Shown here: positions 1 to 9,037 of the stretch, piece by piece
Position numbering within the stretch: position 1 is the first letter of the stretch
Layout of the letters: every line of letters begins with the position of its first letter
Assembly (NCBI GenBank): GCA_020627655.1
Contig: JAHDGM010000015.1
Span: 1-57,408 of the forward strand
From: Hellea sp.
Lineage (GTDB): Bacteria > Pseudomonadota > Alphaproteobacteria > Caulobacterales > Maricaulaceae
DNA: 57,408 bases
Direction: 5' to 3'
Translations under genes and position numbers: made by a program
Notes under the pieces: model-generated
The model's input: only the letters and a program-made list of their open reading frames with translations
Told to the model about the DNA's origin: nothing
Databases searched by the model: none

Positions 1-569
1 ACAGATCATTCGGTTCAGTTGCGCCGCGAAACCAGATCAATCTCGATTGATGTATCCGAACCTTTTCGCCGCTTTGGCCTGTCACCCGAAACGGATCATA
101 ATCATAATAGTGATAGCCGCCAAAGTTGGGACTTGCCAGATCATCATCCGGCTCAACCCCAACTAGCTCTGAGCCTTTGAACACATGAAGATATTCAATT
201 GAGCCAGGCAATATATCGGCGCTTAAAGGCGTGGAGGCATTCCCGCCTGTCCCCACATAAATAGCCGCCTGTCCTGTCAGCCGCGCCAGCTGCACCGCAT
301 TGTGAACTTTACCCCGCAGGCGCAGAGCCCGTTCAGAAGCAACCACCATTTCCACTTCAGCCTCAACCCCTTGCCATGTGCGCCAGGCGCGCGTCATGTC
401 ATGGGCCGGTTCATCCACAATGGCCCTCGCCATCCAGGAAGACCGATACAGGTTCGCGGCCAGCTCTTCACTGATAGTATCAAAAGCCAGCGCCGCGCCA
501 GCCGTCTTATCAAAGGCAGGATTACCCACCCCACTCACCAAATGGATGAGCCGATCTGTTATTTGCATA
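1..569 (-). CDS. Phage portal-like protein (DUF1073 / Acb1-like N-terminal family), partial
   Basis: Open reading frame on the minus strand, starting with ATG at 569 and running off the left edge; about 189 residues are visible. It begins MQITDRLIHLVSG. The segment LYRSSWMARAIVDEP followed by MTRAWRTW is typical of the DUF1073 family (PF06381, also labelled Acb1-like N-terminal), which serves as a portal-type head protein in many temperate phages. Further on, SPNFGGYHYYDYDPF and HQSRLIWFRG fit the family pattern of a Tyr-rich strand followed by a His-Ser-Arg segment. It lies 25 bases downstream of the terminase, the usual TerS-TerL-portal order. The C-terminal part is outside the window, so completeness, or a fused C-terminal domain, cannot be judged. 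Confidence 0.75.
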
Positions 570-594
570 ATTCTTTCTCAGATTATCGACGTTC

Positions 595-2061
595 CTAATA
601 TAAATCAAAAACCGTCATCCCCGTCCCGCACATATCGGTGACCGCATCAATAGTCGGATCAATCTGATCGTCATGGGCACCGGCCGGAAAGGCTAGAAGT
701 TCGGCTTCATAATCCGGGTACCAATCTTCAAATTTCGGCACATGGACAAACCCGCAATTCATAGCGGGGGTCACATCCCGGGCCCGTATGGTTTTATCCC
801 GTCCGCGCCCGATAGCCTCGACCGGAATACCGTCACGGCGTAAAAACTGTATCAGGGCCGTGCCAGAAACTTTATCTTCTATGGCCATAGCCCTAAGGCG
901 GCCCAGATGAACATCCTGCCCGGCTGATTTATGTTTGGCCCAGAATGTCCGGGCCATATTGATCAGATAGCAATTCGGCCCGGCATGTTCTTTGCCCCAA
1001 CATTGAAACACGGAATAATCATGTTCCTGTCCCGTCTTTTGCGCCGTGTCAGCATAAATCTTGCGATACTCCAAATCGGGCAAGGTGTCGTAACCTTTCA
1101 GCCATTCGGCCTTGAATAAGGAGCCCCCGCGAATGGTTGGCCTCTGCATATATTGCGCCGCGAATGTAAAGCTATCCCGGCGCAGTTTTGCAATATCATT
1201 CGCGCTGTGTTTATCGGGCCATAAGGGCCCATCTGGAAGGCCGTGTTTCACAGGCCTTCCATGGGTGAATTCAGCCGGATAGGCCTCAGGCTCGATCATG
1301 ACAGGCAGGCAAAGATGATCCCATACATCCCCGCTACCGCCGCCTAGCAGAAAGCCGCTAAAATCGTCTTAGTGCAGGCGCTGCATAATCACGATAACCG
1401 GAATGTCTTCGCGGGCAAGCCGTGATTTAAATGTGGTGTCCCAACGCCGATTGACTTTGGCGCGGCTGTTAAACTGCTCGGCATCATCAGGCTTTAGAGG
1501 ATCATCAATGATCAGCGCGCCGGTAAAACCCGGTTCCATACGCCCTGCACGAAACCCCGTAATAGATCCGCCAGATGGACGAGCTAATATGCCGCCGCCT
1601 TGCTGCGTCTTCCATAATCCTTTGGCCTTGGCGTCTGGCCGCAGAGAAACATTCCAAAACGTCTGAAAAACCGGGCTCTGCACAGTGTCTTTGATCGCCA
1701 TGGAGTTATGGCCGACCAGACTTTCTGCGTAGCTGGCGTGAATAAATCGCGCTTTGGGATTTAGCGCCAGCCCTCTAGCAACGAAATCGACCACGCACAT
1801 TTGAGTCTTGGTATATCCTGGCGGAATATTAATCAACAGTCGCGTAATCTTCCCGGCAAAGACATCATCCAACGCCTTGGCAATGACCGCGTGATGCGCC
1901 CCAAGTTTAAAAGGCGCACCCTCGCGCACTTCAAAGAAACGGCGGGTAAATTCTAATTGGCTCTGTTCAAAAGCGAGCCGATCAAGAGTTTTCAGGACAG
2001 CGGTTTTATCCGTCTCTATGATCTGCTGCAGCCTCTGCTCTAAGGAGGGCCCTAAGGGCAT
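595..2061 (-). pseudogene. terL: Phage terminase large subunit, interrupted by an in-frame TAA
   Basis: DNA-packaging motor of a tailed phage, expected to have an ATPase and a nuclease domain. The first part (ATG at 2061) has a Walker A-like loop NIPPGYTKTQ (residues 78-87), a Walker B strand GALIIDD (181-187) and the motif VIVIMQRLH (222-230). A TAA stop follows at 1371-1369. Reading continues in the same frame as DDFSGFLL and on to 595 with no other stop, giving a 488-codon gene of normal TerL size. Family members usually read RLHEDD here, so one G-to-T change (GAA to TAA) explains the break. The second part carries the nuclease-like strand KIYADTAQ. It overlaps the small subunit by 56 bases. 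Either the prophage is decaying or the base call is wrong; translation may restart at ATG 1299. Confidence 0.85.
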
Positions 2062-2443
2062 GGCGTGTCTCCGAGCTTAGGCTGGCAATCTCACTCATCC
2101 GATCAGAGCGCTGATCAGCAGGTGCGTCTTGGCCGTAATCAAGGCCGAACCGATTTTTCATAACAAAAATAAACACGCTGGAATTCCCTTCCCGGGTTTC
2201 CGCTTGTTTCTGACCAAGCGCTTCCCACCAGGCCAGCGCATAATCATCGGCCAGCGCCATAATGCGTGAAAGCTCAGGCTTGTGTTTTATCCAGTTTTGT
2301 AATGTGTCCCGACCAATACCGATCATTTCTGCGATCTGAGCATGGCTTTGACCACCTCGCCCGGCCGCAAGAATATCATCGAATAAACGCTTTTGCGCCT
2401 GTCTGGTTTTTGGATATGGCGTTTCGCCATAGGGCATTTTCAT
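2006..2443 (-). CDS. terS: Phage terminase small subunit
   Basis: A 145-residue protein immediately upstream of, and overlapping, the large terminase gene. The N-terminal half reads as a homeodomain-like helix-turn-helix (SHAQIAEMIGIGRDTLQNWI, about residues 33-52), used by small terminase subunits to recognise phage DNA. The following segment (LALADDYALAWWEALG-like, then VFIFVMKNRFGLDYG) resembles the TerS proteins of lambdoid-type alphaproteobacterial prophages, where a chromosomal-looking HTH precedes a short oligomerisation region. ATG at 2443 is the longest start; ATG at 2437 is better spaced from the GGGA upstream and is equally likely. Position and size support the assignment more strongly than any single motif does. 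Confidence 0.75.
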   Translation of the reverse strand: MKMPYGETPYPKTRQAQKRLFDDILAAGRGGQSHAQIAEMIGIGRDTLQNWIKHKPELSRIMALADDYALAWWEALGQKQAETREGNSSVFIFVMKNRFGLDYGQDAPADQRSDRMSEIASLSSETRHALRALLRAEAAADHRDG

Positions 2444-2641
2444 ATTCCCAGGCCCGCTGATTCCAGCCGCATTTGTGACGATGACTTTTTATACGCAAAC
2501 CCATGAAAACCTACAACAGGAAATATGAATTTATTCCTAAAATATTCAGACGTTCAATTTAGTATGTAAGTACCCACTGCTAAATTCACTGGTGACATAA
2601 TAAAGTTCTCAACCTAGGCTCACGCAAAAGCGGAGCCTGAT

Positions 2642-5401
2642 TTGGAATTTTTTGCCATTCTCATTCTTATAGCTGTGCTGGTTCTGATTGTTGGTTCAAT
2701 CATGGGCATTGTAGCCAATTCACGTATTTCAGGTCTGGAACGGCAAATCAAACTACTTAATCTGCGTTTAGAACAGATGCAACGGGGTGAAGCCCCAAAG
2801 GCAGCACCAGCCCAACCTCTTGCGGCCAGAGTTCCGGTGCAAACACCGCCGCCGGCCGTTTCAAAACCAGTGACAGAGCAGCTCCAAGCCGAGCGCTTAA
2901 ACCCGCAAGACGCGCCGCAACCGCAAAAACCGTTTCAGATCAAAGCCCGATCCGCGAAAGCCCAAAAGCCGAAGAAAGCCCGCCGAAGTTTCGAAGAAGA
3001 ACTTGGGGCGCGATGGGCCGTCTGGGTTGGCGGAATCGCGCTCTTACTCGGTGCAGTTTTTCTATTGCGTTACACAATCGAAGCCGGATTTTTCACGCCG
3101 TCCATGCGTATCGCCATGGCCAGCTTGTTAGGTTTATCGCTTCTTGGCGGCAGTGAGTGGCTGCGCCGCTCTGACAAACCAGTCGGAAAAACCAGATTTA
3201 AAACCCCGCCCATATTTGAAAACTCATATATTCCGGGCGTTCTGGCCGGAGTCGGTATTTTTACCCTGCTGGCGACTGTTTACGCAGCCTATCAGCTCTA
3301 TGATTTTATAGGCCCCATAGTCGCCTTTGGCCTTATGGCCTTAATATCTATCGGCGCCTTATTGCTGGGTCTTCTGCACGGTCCGTGGATTTCTGCTCTT
3401 GGTCTTGTCGCCTCATTCTCCACGCCTCTTCTGGTTCACACAAATAATCCCAGCATCCCGGCGGTTTTTGGCTACCTCGCTATTATCAGTCTGGTCAGCT
3501 GGGCTCTCGCCCGGTTTAGACAATGGGGCTGGCTTGACCTCGCTACACTCGCCGGCGGTCTGTTCTGGTTATACTTCGCGCAGCGCGGCGTCGGAGAGCT
3601 ATCCAATTTTATGCCATGGTTTGGATTTATGGGACTCGGTTTATTGGCCAGCACCGTGATAGCTGCCAAACCCAAACCCACCTTGTTTAAGCTGGGCGAA
3701 ATTCCCTTATCGCACACGCCGTTTTCATCCGCTATATGGGCCGCCGGTGCAAGCGCCGCCCTCATCGGGGCTTTGCATGTAACGCCATTCTTCGCCTTTA
3801 GAACTGAAGCCTTGGTTGTTCTTTTATTTGTTGCGGCGCTTATTTTTTCCACTGTTTATTCGCGAAAACTTATCAGCCATATGGCTATCGCCGTATTGTT
3901 TGTCCTCATCTATTATTTTGCGGCGACCATCTCATCAGATCTTGGCAGACCTTACTTTATACTAGCCCTGATTTTAGCGGCGGCAATTGGGGGGAGCCTA
4001 TTTTGGCTCTTCGTCAATAAAGAAACCAGGAGCAACGGCGCTAAAGACATCCATTCTATTTGGCTGTATGTCGGTGCGTTTTCTCCTGTAGCTATCCTGT
4101 GGGCCGCTCACGAGGTCATAACTGGCTTAGACCTTAAATTAATTGCCGGAACCTTTGCCACGCTCTCAGCGCTTTTGATACTCGCAGCACGCCATATGCT
4201 GGCCGTCAGAGATGACCAAAATGCGTTCAACTCCGCCTATCCTTGGGCGGCAGGTTTAGCCTTTTGGCTGGCAGCGATTATCTGGCAGGATGGCCTTTTA
4301 GAATCCTTGAGTCTCATTGCGGGAACCGTTCTCTTTACGGGACTTTATCTGCGGCTTAAATGGGTCGCACTACGCTGGATAGCCCTGGCCTTTGCCGGCG
4401 TTACCGCCATACAGGTCATCTTATTGCAACTGCCTGAACCCGGCATGGTTAGCGCCCGGCCATTTATGAATGAGCTCTGGCTTTATCTAGCACTCCCGGC
4501 TTTGATCTGCTTCGGCGCAGGAATGCTATTTGAACGCTCAGACCGAGATCTTCCTTCCGAAGGGCTCAAAGCTGCCGGGCTAGTATTTTTCTCATTATTC
4601 CTAGTGTTTCAAATCCGCCACTATATGCATGACGGCGAGGTCTTTAGCCGCGAATTCACTTTCTCAGAAATTGCCCTGCAAGTAGTTACAGGCCTATGTT
4701 TCACACTGGGCGGCGTTTTCCTTAATTTGGACACCAAAACTAAAAAGCCAACCACGCTGGGCAGTACTAACACAGCAAAATCTAAAACTATTCACCTGGA
4801 CCTGATTCCTGTTTTACTGGCCGGAATTTCATATCTCACACTGGCTGTATTCGCATTTGGCCTTTGCTTGCTGATCGCTCCATTATTTAACCGTTATCAT
4901 CAGGTAGTCGGCGGCCCAGTCTTCAATGACCTGATTATCGCCTATGCTTTGCCCGCTATTTTGATGATCGCCATTCTATGGCTGGGGCGGGATAAGCGAC
5001 CAGAACATTATATCCGCCTCATCGCTATGCTCGCGCTAACGGCCATTATGTTTTATGTGACCAGCGAAATTCGTCGTTTGTTCACTGGCTCTCACATTTC
5101 CATTTTCAGGAACTTTCCAGAAGGTCTCGAAACCTATGTAATCAGCGCCAGTTGGCTTTTAATCGGCATTGGCCTTTTGATAGCCGGGATCAAAACCAAG
5201 TATAAACCATTTCGATTGGCCTCTGCGCTGATTATCACATTAACAGTGCTAAAGGCCTTCCTGGTCGATATGGCAACGCTCGAAGGCGTACTCCGCGCCA
5301 TGTCATTCGTTATTCTAGGCATAGTCTTGATTGTCATCGGCCGTGTTTATCAAAAACTTTTATTTGAAGATGGCGAAACCATAGCTCAAAAATCCGATTG
5401 A
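2642..5401 (+). CDS. DUF2339 polytopic membrane protein
   Basis: A large integral membrane protein of 919 residues. One N-terminal transmembrane helix (about 3-24) is followed by a short coiled segment and a Pro/Ala/Gln-rich linker (50-110). After this comes the conserved DUF2339 entry, FEEELGARWAVWVGGIALLLG, and then a continuous array of some twenty or more hydrophobic helices to the C-terminus. The family is widespread in Proteobacteria and its biochemical role is unknown to me. The start is a TTG at 2642 with GGAG about seven bases upstream; no in-frame ATG occurs before residue 21. It is the first of three plus-strand genes lying between two phage-like minus-strand blocks, and looks like an ordinary chromosomal gene. 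Confidence 0.85.
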   Translation: MEFFAILILIAVLVLIVGSIMGIVANSRISGLERQIKLLNLRLEQMQRGEAPKAAPAQPLAARVPVQTPPPAVSKPVTEQLQAERLNPQDAPQPQKPFQIKARSAKAQKPKKARRSFEEELGARWAVWVGGIALLLGAVFLLRYTIEAGFFTPSMRIAMASLLGLSLLGGSEWLRRSDKPVGKTRFKTPPIFENSYIPGVLAGVGIFTLLATVYAAYQLYDFIGPIVAFGLMALISIGALLLGLLHGPWISALGLVASFSTPLLVHTNNPSIPAVFGYLAIISLVSWALARFRQWGWLDLATLAGGLFWLYFAQRGVGELSNFMPWFGFMGLGLLASTVIAAKPKPTLFKLGEIPLSHTPFSSAIWAAGASAALIGALHVTPFFAFRTEALVVLLFVAALIFSTVYSRKLISHMAIAVLFVLIYYFAATISSDLGRPYFILALILAAAIGGSLFWLFVNKETRSNGAKDIHSIWLYVGAFSPVAILWAAHEVITGLDLKLIAGTFATLSALLILAARHMLAVRDDQNAFNSAYPWAAGLAFWLAAIIWQDGLLESLSLIAGTVLFTGLYLRLKWVALRWIALAFAGVTAIQVILLQLPEPGMVSARPFMNELWLYLALPALICFGAGMLFERSDRDLPSEGLKAAGLVFFSLFLVFQIRHYMHDGEVFSREFTFSEIALQVVTGLCFTLGGVFLNLDTKTKKPTTLGSTNTAKSKTIHLDLIPVLLAGISYLTLAVFAFGLCLLIAPLFNRYHQVVGGPVFNDLIIAYALPAILMIAILWLGRDKRPEHYIRLIAMLALTAIMFYVTSEIRRLFTGSHISIFRNFPEGLETYVISASWLLIGIGLLIAGIKTKYKPFRLASALIITLTVLKAFLVDMATLEGVLRAMSFVILGIVLIVIGRVYQKLLFEDGETIAQKSD

Positions 5402-5405
5402 CCTT

Positions 5406-5441
5406 CACGAAGCGTTTATGCTTCTGTGCGCAAGTTTTGCG
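5406..5441 (+). terminator. Tandem hairpins after the DUF2339 gene
   Basis: Two small inverted repeats follow the stop codon: CACGAAGC / GCTTC(T)GTG around GTTTAT (5406-5428), then CGCAA-GTT-TTGCG (5429-5441). No clear T-run follows, so they may slow or stop transcription before the next gene, or simply protect the 3' end. Confidence 0.3.
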
Positions 5442-5466
5442 TAAATAAGAATCAAAAGGAAGAAGA

Positions 5467-6315
5467 ATGACAGACAGACGACATGGCGACCGCCGCACAG
5501 GTAAATATTTCAGAACCTCGGAACAGGATATTGAACGGCTGGAGCAACAGCCTAAAACGCCGCAAACGGAACATCCCGCCTATCGCCTCGCTTTTGCCGA
5601 TCAGGACTTCCTAACACGAGAAGAGTTACGCCCACTGAGGCTGCAATTAGAACTGCTTAAACCCCGCATGTTACTGGACGAACAAGGCATTGAGTCCACA
5701 GTAGTTGTATTCGGCTCAGCGCGCATCCCTGCTCCCGGTGAAAAATCGGAACGGGATTACAATTCAGAAACCCATGCGGCCCTTCAGAAGAATAGTAAAT
5801 ATTACGAAATGGCTCGCAAATTTTCCCGAATTGTCACTGAAGCTTCCAAAGAAACGGATTGCAAGGAATGGGTCATCTGTTCAGGCGGGGGGCCAGGGAT
5901 TATGGAAGCTGCTAATCGCGGCGCCGATGAAGTTGATGGGTGTTCCATAGCGCTTAATATTGTTCTGCCTTTTGAGGCCTTGCCTAACCCTTATGTGACG
6001 CCAGAACTGAGCTTTCAATTTCATTATTTCGCCATTCGGAAAATGCATTTCCTGCTGCGCGCCAAAGCGGTGTGTATCTTCCCCGGGGGTTTCGGAACTT
6101 TGGATGAATTTTTCGAGGTCTTAACCCTGATACAAACTCAGCGCGTCGCCCCAATGCCAATCTTGATTTTTGGCAAAGAATTTTGGGATCCGATCATCAA
6201 TTTTGAAGCCTTGGTTGAAGGCGGCACTGTCTCCCGCAAGGATTTGGACTTATTTCAGTTTGTGGACACTCCTGAACAAGGCTGGAAAATCATTCGAGAT
6301 TGGTACGCCAAGTAA
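5467..6315 (+). CDS. LOG family (TIGR00730) Rossmann-fold protein
   Basis: A 282-residue member of the LOG / 'lysine decarboxylase-like' family, whose characterised members are cytokinin-type nucleoside 5'-monophosphate phosphoribohydrolases or related nucleotide hydrolases. The signature is complete: GGGPGIMEAANRGA (about 140-153) and PGGFGTLDE (206-214), holding the Arg/Glu residues of the nucleotide site. An extra N-terminal segment of about 70 charged residues before the Rossmann fold is typical of the longer bacterial subgroup. The start is ATG at 5467 with AGGAAG just upstream. The real substrate cannot be read from sequence, and many homologues are misannotated as lysine decarboxylases. 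It may be co-transcribed with the upstream DUF2339 gene (65-base gap). Confidence 0.85.
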   Translation: MTDRRHGDRRTGKYFRTSEQDIERLEQQPKTPQTEHPAYRLAFADQDFLTREELRPLRLQLELLKPRMLLDEQGIESTVVVFGSARIPAPGEKSERDYNSETHAALQKNSKYYEMARKFSRIVTEASKETDCKEWVICSGGGPGIMEAANRGADEVDGCSIALNIVLPFEALPNPYVTPELSFQFHYFAIRKMHFLLRAKAVCIFPGGFGTLDEFFEVLTLIQTQRVAPMPILIFGKEFWDPIINFEALVEGGTVSRKDLDLFQFVDTPEQGWKIIRDWYAK

Positions 6316-6378
6316 AACAAATCTTAGGGTTTCCTGTTTATAAATACATTCAAGAGCCGTGTAAAAAAAGCTCACTGA

Positions 6379-7542
6379 ATGAATGGAAACCCTATGACAC
6401 AGGTCATAACGCCAAAAGCGCAATATGGGCATATTCCGGGCCTCGACGGGCTCCGGGCTATAGCGGTGCTCATAGTTATGGTCGCCCATGTCGGATTTTC
6501 CCACATCATTCCCGGAGGTTTCGGTGTCACAGTTTTCTTCTTCATTTCAGGATTTTTAATCACCCGCCTTTTACTGGCAGAGATGGAAGCGAAAAACGGG
6601 ATCGGCCTCAAAAACTTCTATATCAGACGGTTTCTAAGGCTATTACCGGCACTCTATGTGATGATGGCCGTCACCTATGCCGGGCTGGCTGCACTCGGCG
6701 CGGCCCCTTCCATAGCTGAAGTTATTGCCGGCGCGACCTATACCATGAATTATTTCGAAGGCTGGCGAGCCTTCCAAGGGCTTGCCCAAGAAGGCCCCTG
6801 GGGGCATTTATGGTCTTTGGCCGTTGAAGAACATTTTTATCTGATGTTCCCATTGCTTTTAGTTGTTTTCAGAAAAAATCTGAAAAACGCCTTTAAGGCC
6901 TGTATAGCTATTTGTATCGGAGCGCTGCTTTGGCGGCTAACCACCGTTCATATCCTCGATTTTCCTATGAAATACCCCTATGTGGCTACAGAAGCGCGGC
7001 TTGACTCTATCGTCTATGGCTGTGCGCTTACGCTGTATTTGCACCTGTTTCCTGAAGGGAAAATCAAGGAAAAACTAACCGGACTAGTGCCCACTCTGCT
7101 TGCTAGCGCTGTTTTGGTATTCTGCTTTTTATACCGCGATGATGCATTTCGCCAGACGTTCAGATATTCCCTGCAAGGCTTGGCAATCGGGGTTGGTATT
7201 TTGAACCTTTATTTTTACCGCCCATTTTCGAAATTACCGAAATTACTCGAAATTTCTCCTCTGCGTTACACTGGTAAAATCAGCTATGGTCTTTACCTTT
7301 GGCACATTCCGGTCTTTCTCTTTTTAGATCAATATACGCCTATTGAGGTTAGCTCGCCGCTATATATCCTTTTAGCATTCGCCTTCACCTATCTGGTTTC
7401 CGGTCTATCATTTCGCTTTGTGGAACAGCCTATCATCGGACTGCGGCGCAAATTCGGCAGCCATGTTAAAAAAGAACCTTCGATGTTTAAACGCCAGCCC
7501 ATGGGCGACAAACCCGTGGACGAAATGCGTCCGGCTGAATAG
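6379..7542 (+). CDS. Acyltransferase 3 family membrane protein (OafA-like)
   Basis: A 387-residue integral membrane acyltransferase with about ten hydrophobic helices. It opens with the family signature HIPGLDGLRAIAVLIVMVAHVGF, which contains the catalytic-type His, and has FYIRRFLRLLPALY after the second helix and SLAVEEHFY near residue 150. Such enzymes move acetyl or other acyl groups onto surface polysaccharide, lipid A or other periplasmic glycans. The C-terminal 35 residues are a charged cytoplasmic tail. ATG at 6379 is used here; ATG at 6394, with GGAAA upstream, is a good alternative. O-antigen acyltransferases are known phage conversion genes, which is notable given the phage genes on both sides, but it could equally be a normal chromosomal gene. 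Confidence 0.85.
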   Translation: MNGNPMTQVITPKAQYGHIPGLDGLRAIAVLIVMVAHVGFSHIIPGGFGVTVFFFISGFLITRLLLAEMEAKNGIGLKNFYIRRFLRLLPALYVMMAVTYAGLAALGAAPSIAEVIAGATYTMNYFEGWRAFQGLAQEGPWGHLWSLAVEEHFYLMFPLLLVVFRKNLKNAFKACIAICIGALLWRLTTVHILDFPMKYPYVATEARLDSIVYGCALTLYLHLFPEGKIKEKLTGLVPTLLASAVLVFCFLYRDDAFRQTFRYSLQGLAIGVGILNLYFYRPFSKLPKLLEISPLRYTGKISYGLYLWHIPVFLFLDQYTPIEVSSPLYILLAFAFTYLVSGLSFRFVEQPIIGLRRKFGSHVKKEPSMFKRQPMGDKPVDEMRPAE

Positions 7543-8112
7543 CTACATTTTCACCAAGCCGTAATGGATCGCTAATTTCGTAAGAGCCTCTTTGATCCGG
7601 TCTCGAGCTTTATTCCTATCGGTTCTGTCAGGCCATATCTCTGCCATGGAACTGTCAGGTCTATCCACTATTACCCGGTTTATAATTGCCGTATCTGCTT
7701 GCCCTAAAACCAAAATCAGGCGCTGAAGGCGAGCCGTAACATCCAGCCTGTGCGCAAGCCCGCCTTCGCTGGATGACGACACGTCAATACGCTCCCGGTA
7801 ACTGTGATCCCGATGGCCTTCCATAGCCATCAGATCACCGTGATACATATTAGCCGCAGTAATGTGATAACCCTCTAGGAAAGGCTTTTTCCGTTTAGGA
7901 TGTTTACGAGCCAGACCTTCCAGTGCTTTTACGCAGGCACGGCGCTCTAACCGAATACCGTTTAAACTCACACCGCCTTCGAAATCCCGTTCCGCAAAAT
8001 AGGACAAGACATAATCATGACGCGCGCCTGTCTCTCGCGTCACACTTTCGCGTGCCGCCACTTCAAGCGGAGACCTTGCTTTAGGCATGTTTCGGACTTT
8101 ACGTTTCGCCAT
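7543..8112 (-). CDS. DUF6456-like phage/alphaproteobacterial protein
   Basis: A 189-residue protein beginning MAKRKVRNMPKARSP. The start is placed at ATG 8112, which overlaps the upstream gene's stop by 14 bases and has a purine-rich AGGGG about eight bases before it; the longer frame to 8181 would overlap further. The C-terminal 110 residues (from RKKPFLEGYHITAA to TKLAIHYGLVK) match the general pattern of DUF6456, an alphaproteobacterial domain found in regulators and phage early genes: an initial KPFL, a central helix with Leu/Val repeats, and a final helix ending LAxHYG. Its function is unknown. It is the last of three translationally coupled genes divergent from the S24 repressor, so it is probably a phage early or regulatory gene. 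Confidence 0.6.
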   Translation of the reverse strand: MAKRKVRNMPKARSPLEVAARESVTRETGARHDYVLSYFAERDFEGGVSLNGIRLERRACVKALEGLARKHPKRKKPFLEGYHITAANMYHGDLMAMEGHRDHSYRERIDVSSSSEGGLAHRLDVTARLQRLILVLGQADTAIINRVIVDRPDSSMAEIWPDRTDRNKARDRIKEALTKLAIHYGLVKM

Positions 8113-8305
8113 AAACTTGATCCCCTCTCCAGGCCTCTTCGCCCCAAATATCTGACAACCGCATAGCGACGTGCTCCGCAAAACCGGGCGTGTTCCGTTT
8201 ATGCCATTCCAGCGTATCTTTGCCGTATTGCCCCGACAAATAGGCCAGCCAAAGCAAATCCATTTGAACGGCGTGCTCTGATGATCGCTCGCTCAAATCA
8301 CCCAT
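8099..8305 (-). CDS. Small hypothetical phage-type protein
   Basis: A 68-residue protein starting MGDLSERSSEHAVQMD. ATG at 8305 overlaps the stop of the upstream gene (ATGGGTGA), which argues for translational coupling and against the longer frame to 8455. It contains two Trp-rich stretches (LLWLAYLSGQYG and DIWGEEAWRGD), no membrane helix and no cysteine. I do not recognise the family. Its place in a tight three-gene set opposite a phage repressor suggests a phage accessory or regulatory role. Confidence 0.6.
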   Translation of the reverse strand: MGDLSERSSEHAVQMDLLWLAYLSGQYGKDTLEWHKRNTPGFAEHVAMRLSDIWGEEAWRGDQVYGET

Positions 8306-8795
8306 ATCGACCCAGCGTCGAGTCGATATAGTCCTGCCCGCGAAGGTTTGAGCCCGCTGGTATGTGCCCGGCGCGAACATGGGTTTCGCAAAAACGACCC
8401 ATTGTCGGTGCACCGCATGGCGGACTGTCCTGATCATTTTGAAACTGACATCCACCTGTCAAACGCGTTAGCAACACACTTCGTTGTTTGCGGAGCTCTT
8501 TTTCAGAAGAATTTTCGCCCTTATAATAGTTTCGAAAATATGTAGTTCTGCAACGACCTTCTGATATGGCGGCCGCACGGCTCTCGACAAATTGTTCGTA
8601 GGATAAATGCAATCCAAATTTTTGGTTAAGCTTTGCCGCCACATCTTTTAAGGTCTGGCGCGCAACTCCAACATTAGCATTGATATAGTCACATTGCGCG
8701 TCATTAAGCCTGAAAGTTATGGCTTGGTTTTCAGGCATGGCCTGATGGTTACCGCCATCGGAATTACCCGTAGCGGATGCGGGTTGATAGCCCAT
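8298..8795 (-). CDS. Phage early protein with GcrA-like Cys/His C-terminus
   Basis: A 165-residue protein and the first gene facing the repressor. Translation is placed at ATG 8795, with GGAG about nine bases upstream; a TTG at 8810 would add five residues. The middle (about 25-75) is a helical region, FRLNDAQCDYINANVG onward, that may bind DNA. The C-terminal part holds a Cys/His set (Cys-x10-Cys-x8-Cys-x2-His, within GCQFQNDQDSPPCG and RFCETH) closely resembling the C-terminal zinc-type motif of GcrA, the alphaproteobacterial cell-cycle sigma70 cofactor. The GcrA N-terminal HTH is not evident. Being divergent from an S24 repressor, it is a reasonable candidate for a phage transcription activator. 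The function is inferred. Confidence 0.6.
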   Translation of the reverse strand: MGYQPASATGNSDGGNHQAMPENQAITFRLNDAQCDYINANVGVARQTLKDVAAKLNQKFGLHLSYEQFVESRAAAISEGRCRTTYFRNYYKGENSSEKELRKQRSVLLTRLTGGCQFQNDQDSPPCGAPTMGRFCETHVRAGHIPAGSNLRGQDYIDSTLGRYG

Positions 8796-8896
8796 ATCCA
8801 ATATCTCCAAAATCAGTAAACCCGTCCGGATCGGACAGAAAATTGTTTATTTTGCCCCTATACAGCCAACAGACTCACCTAAGTAATCTTGTGACT

Positions 8897-8991
8897 ATTT
8901 TCCTATTTATTAACAAATACATGAAAATGTCAATGATATTTTTCCTATTTTAATAGGTTTTTGTGGATATTTCCTATTTTTCCTATTGACA
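8897..8991. promoter_or_regulatory. Operator cluster between phage early genes and repressor
   Basis: An AT-rich divergent gap with four copies of the core TTCCTATT, the C pairs lying at 8902, 8944, 8973 and 8982. The second copy forms an inverted repeat, CCTATT-TT-AATAGG (8944-8957). A TTGACA at 8986-8991 overlaps the last copy and may be the -35 element of the repressor promoter. The arrangement is what autoregulated phage repressors use to control both directions. The binding protein is inferred to be the adjacent S24 protein. Confidence 0.5.
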
Positions 8992-9037
8992 GACGCGCGC
9001 AATCAAATTTAAGAGACACCCCTTAGAGGAGGCCATT

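Noticed and set aside
1369-1371. Programmed stop readthrough in the terminase gene
   Set aside because: No hexanucleotide or downstream hairpin suggests programmed readthrough; nonsense mutation or sequence error is simpler.
2444-2641. Possible attachment site or gene between terS and the DUF2339 gene
   Set aside because: The gap is AT-rich promoter-like sequence; no repeat copy or tRNA end is seen elsewhere in the window.
8306-8455. Longer frame for the small phage-type protein
   Set aside because: It overlaps the upstream gene deeply; ATG 8305, coupled to that gene's stop, is sufficient.
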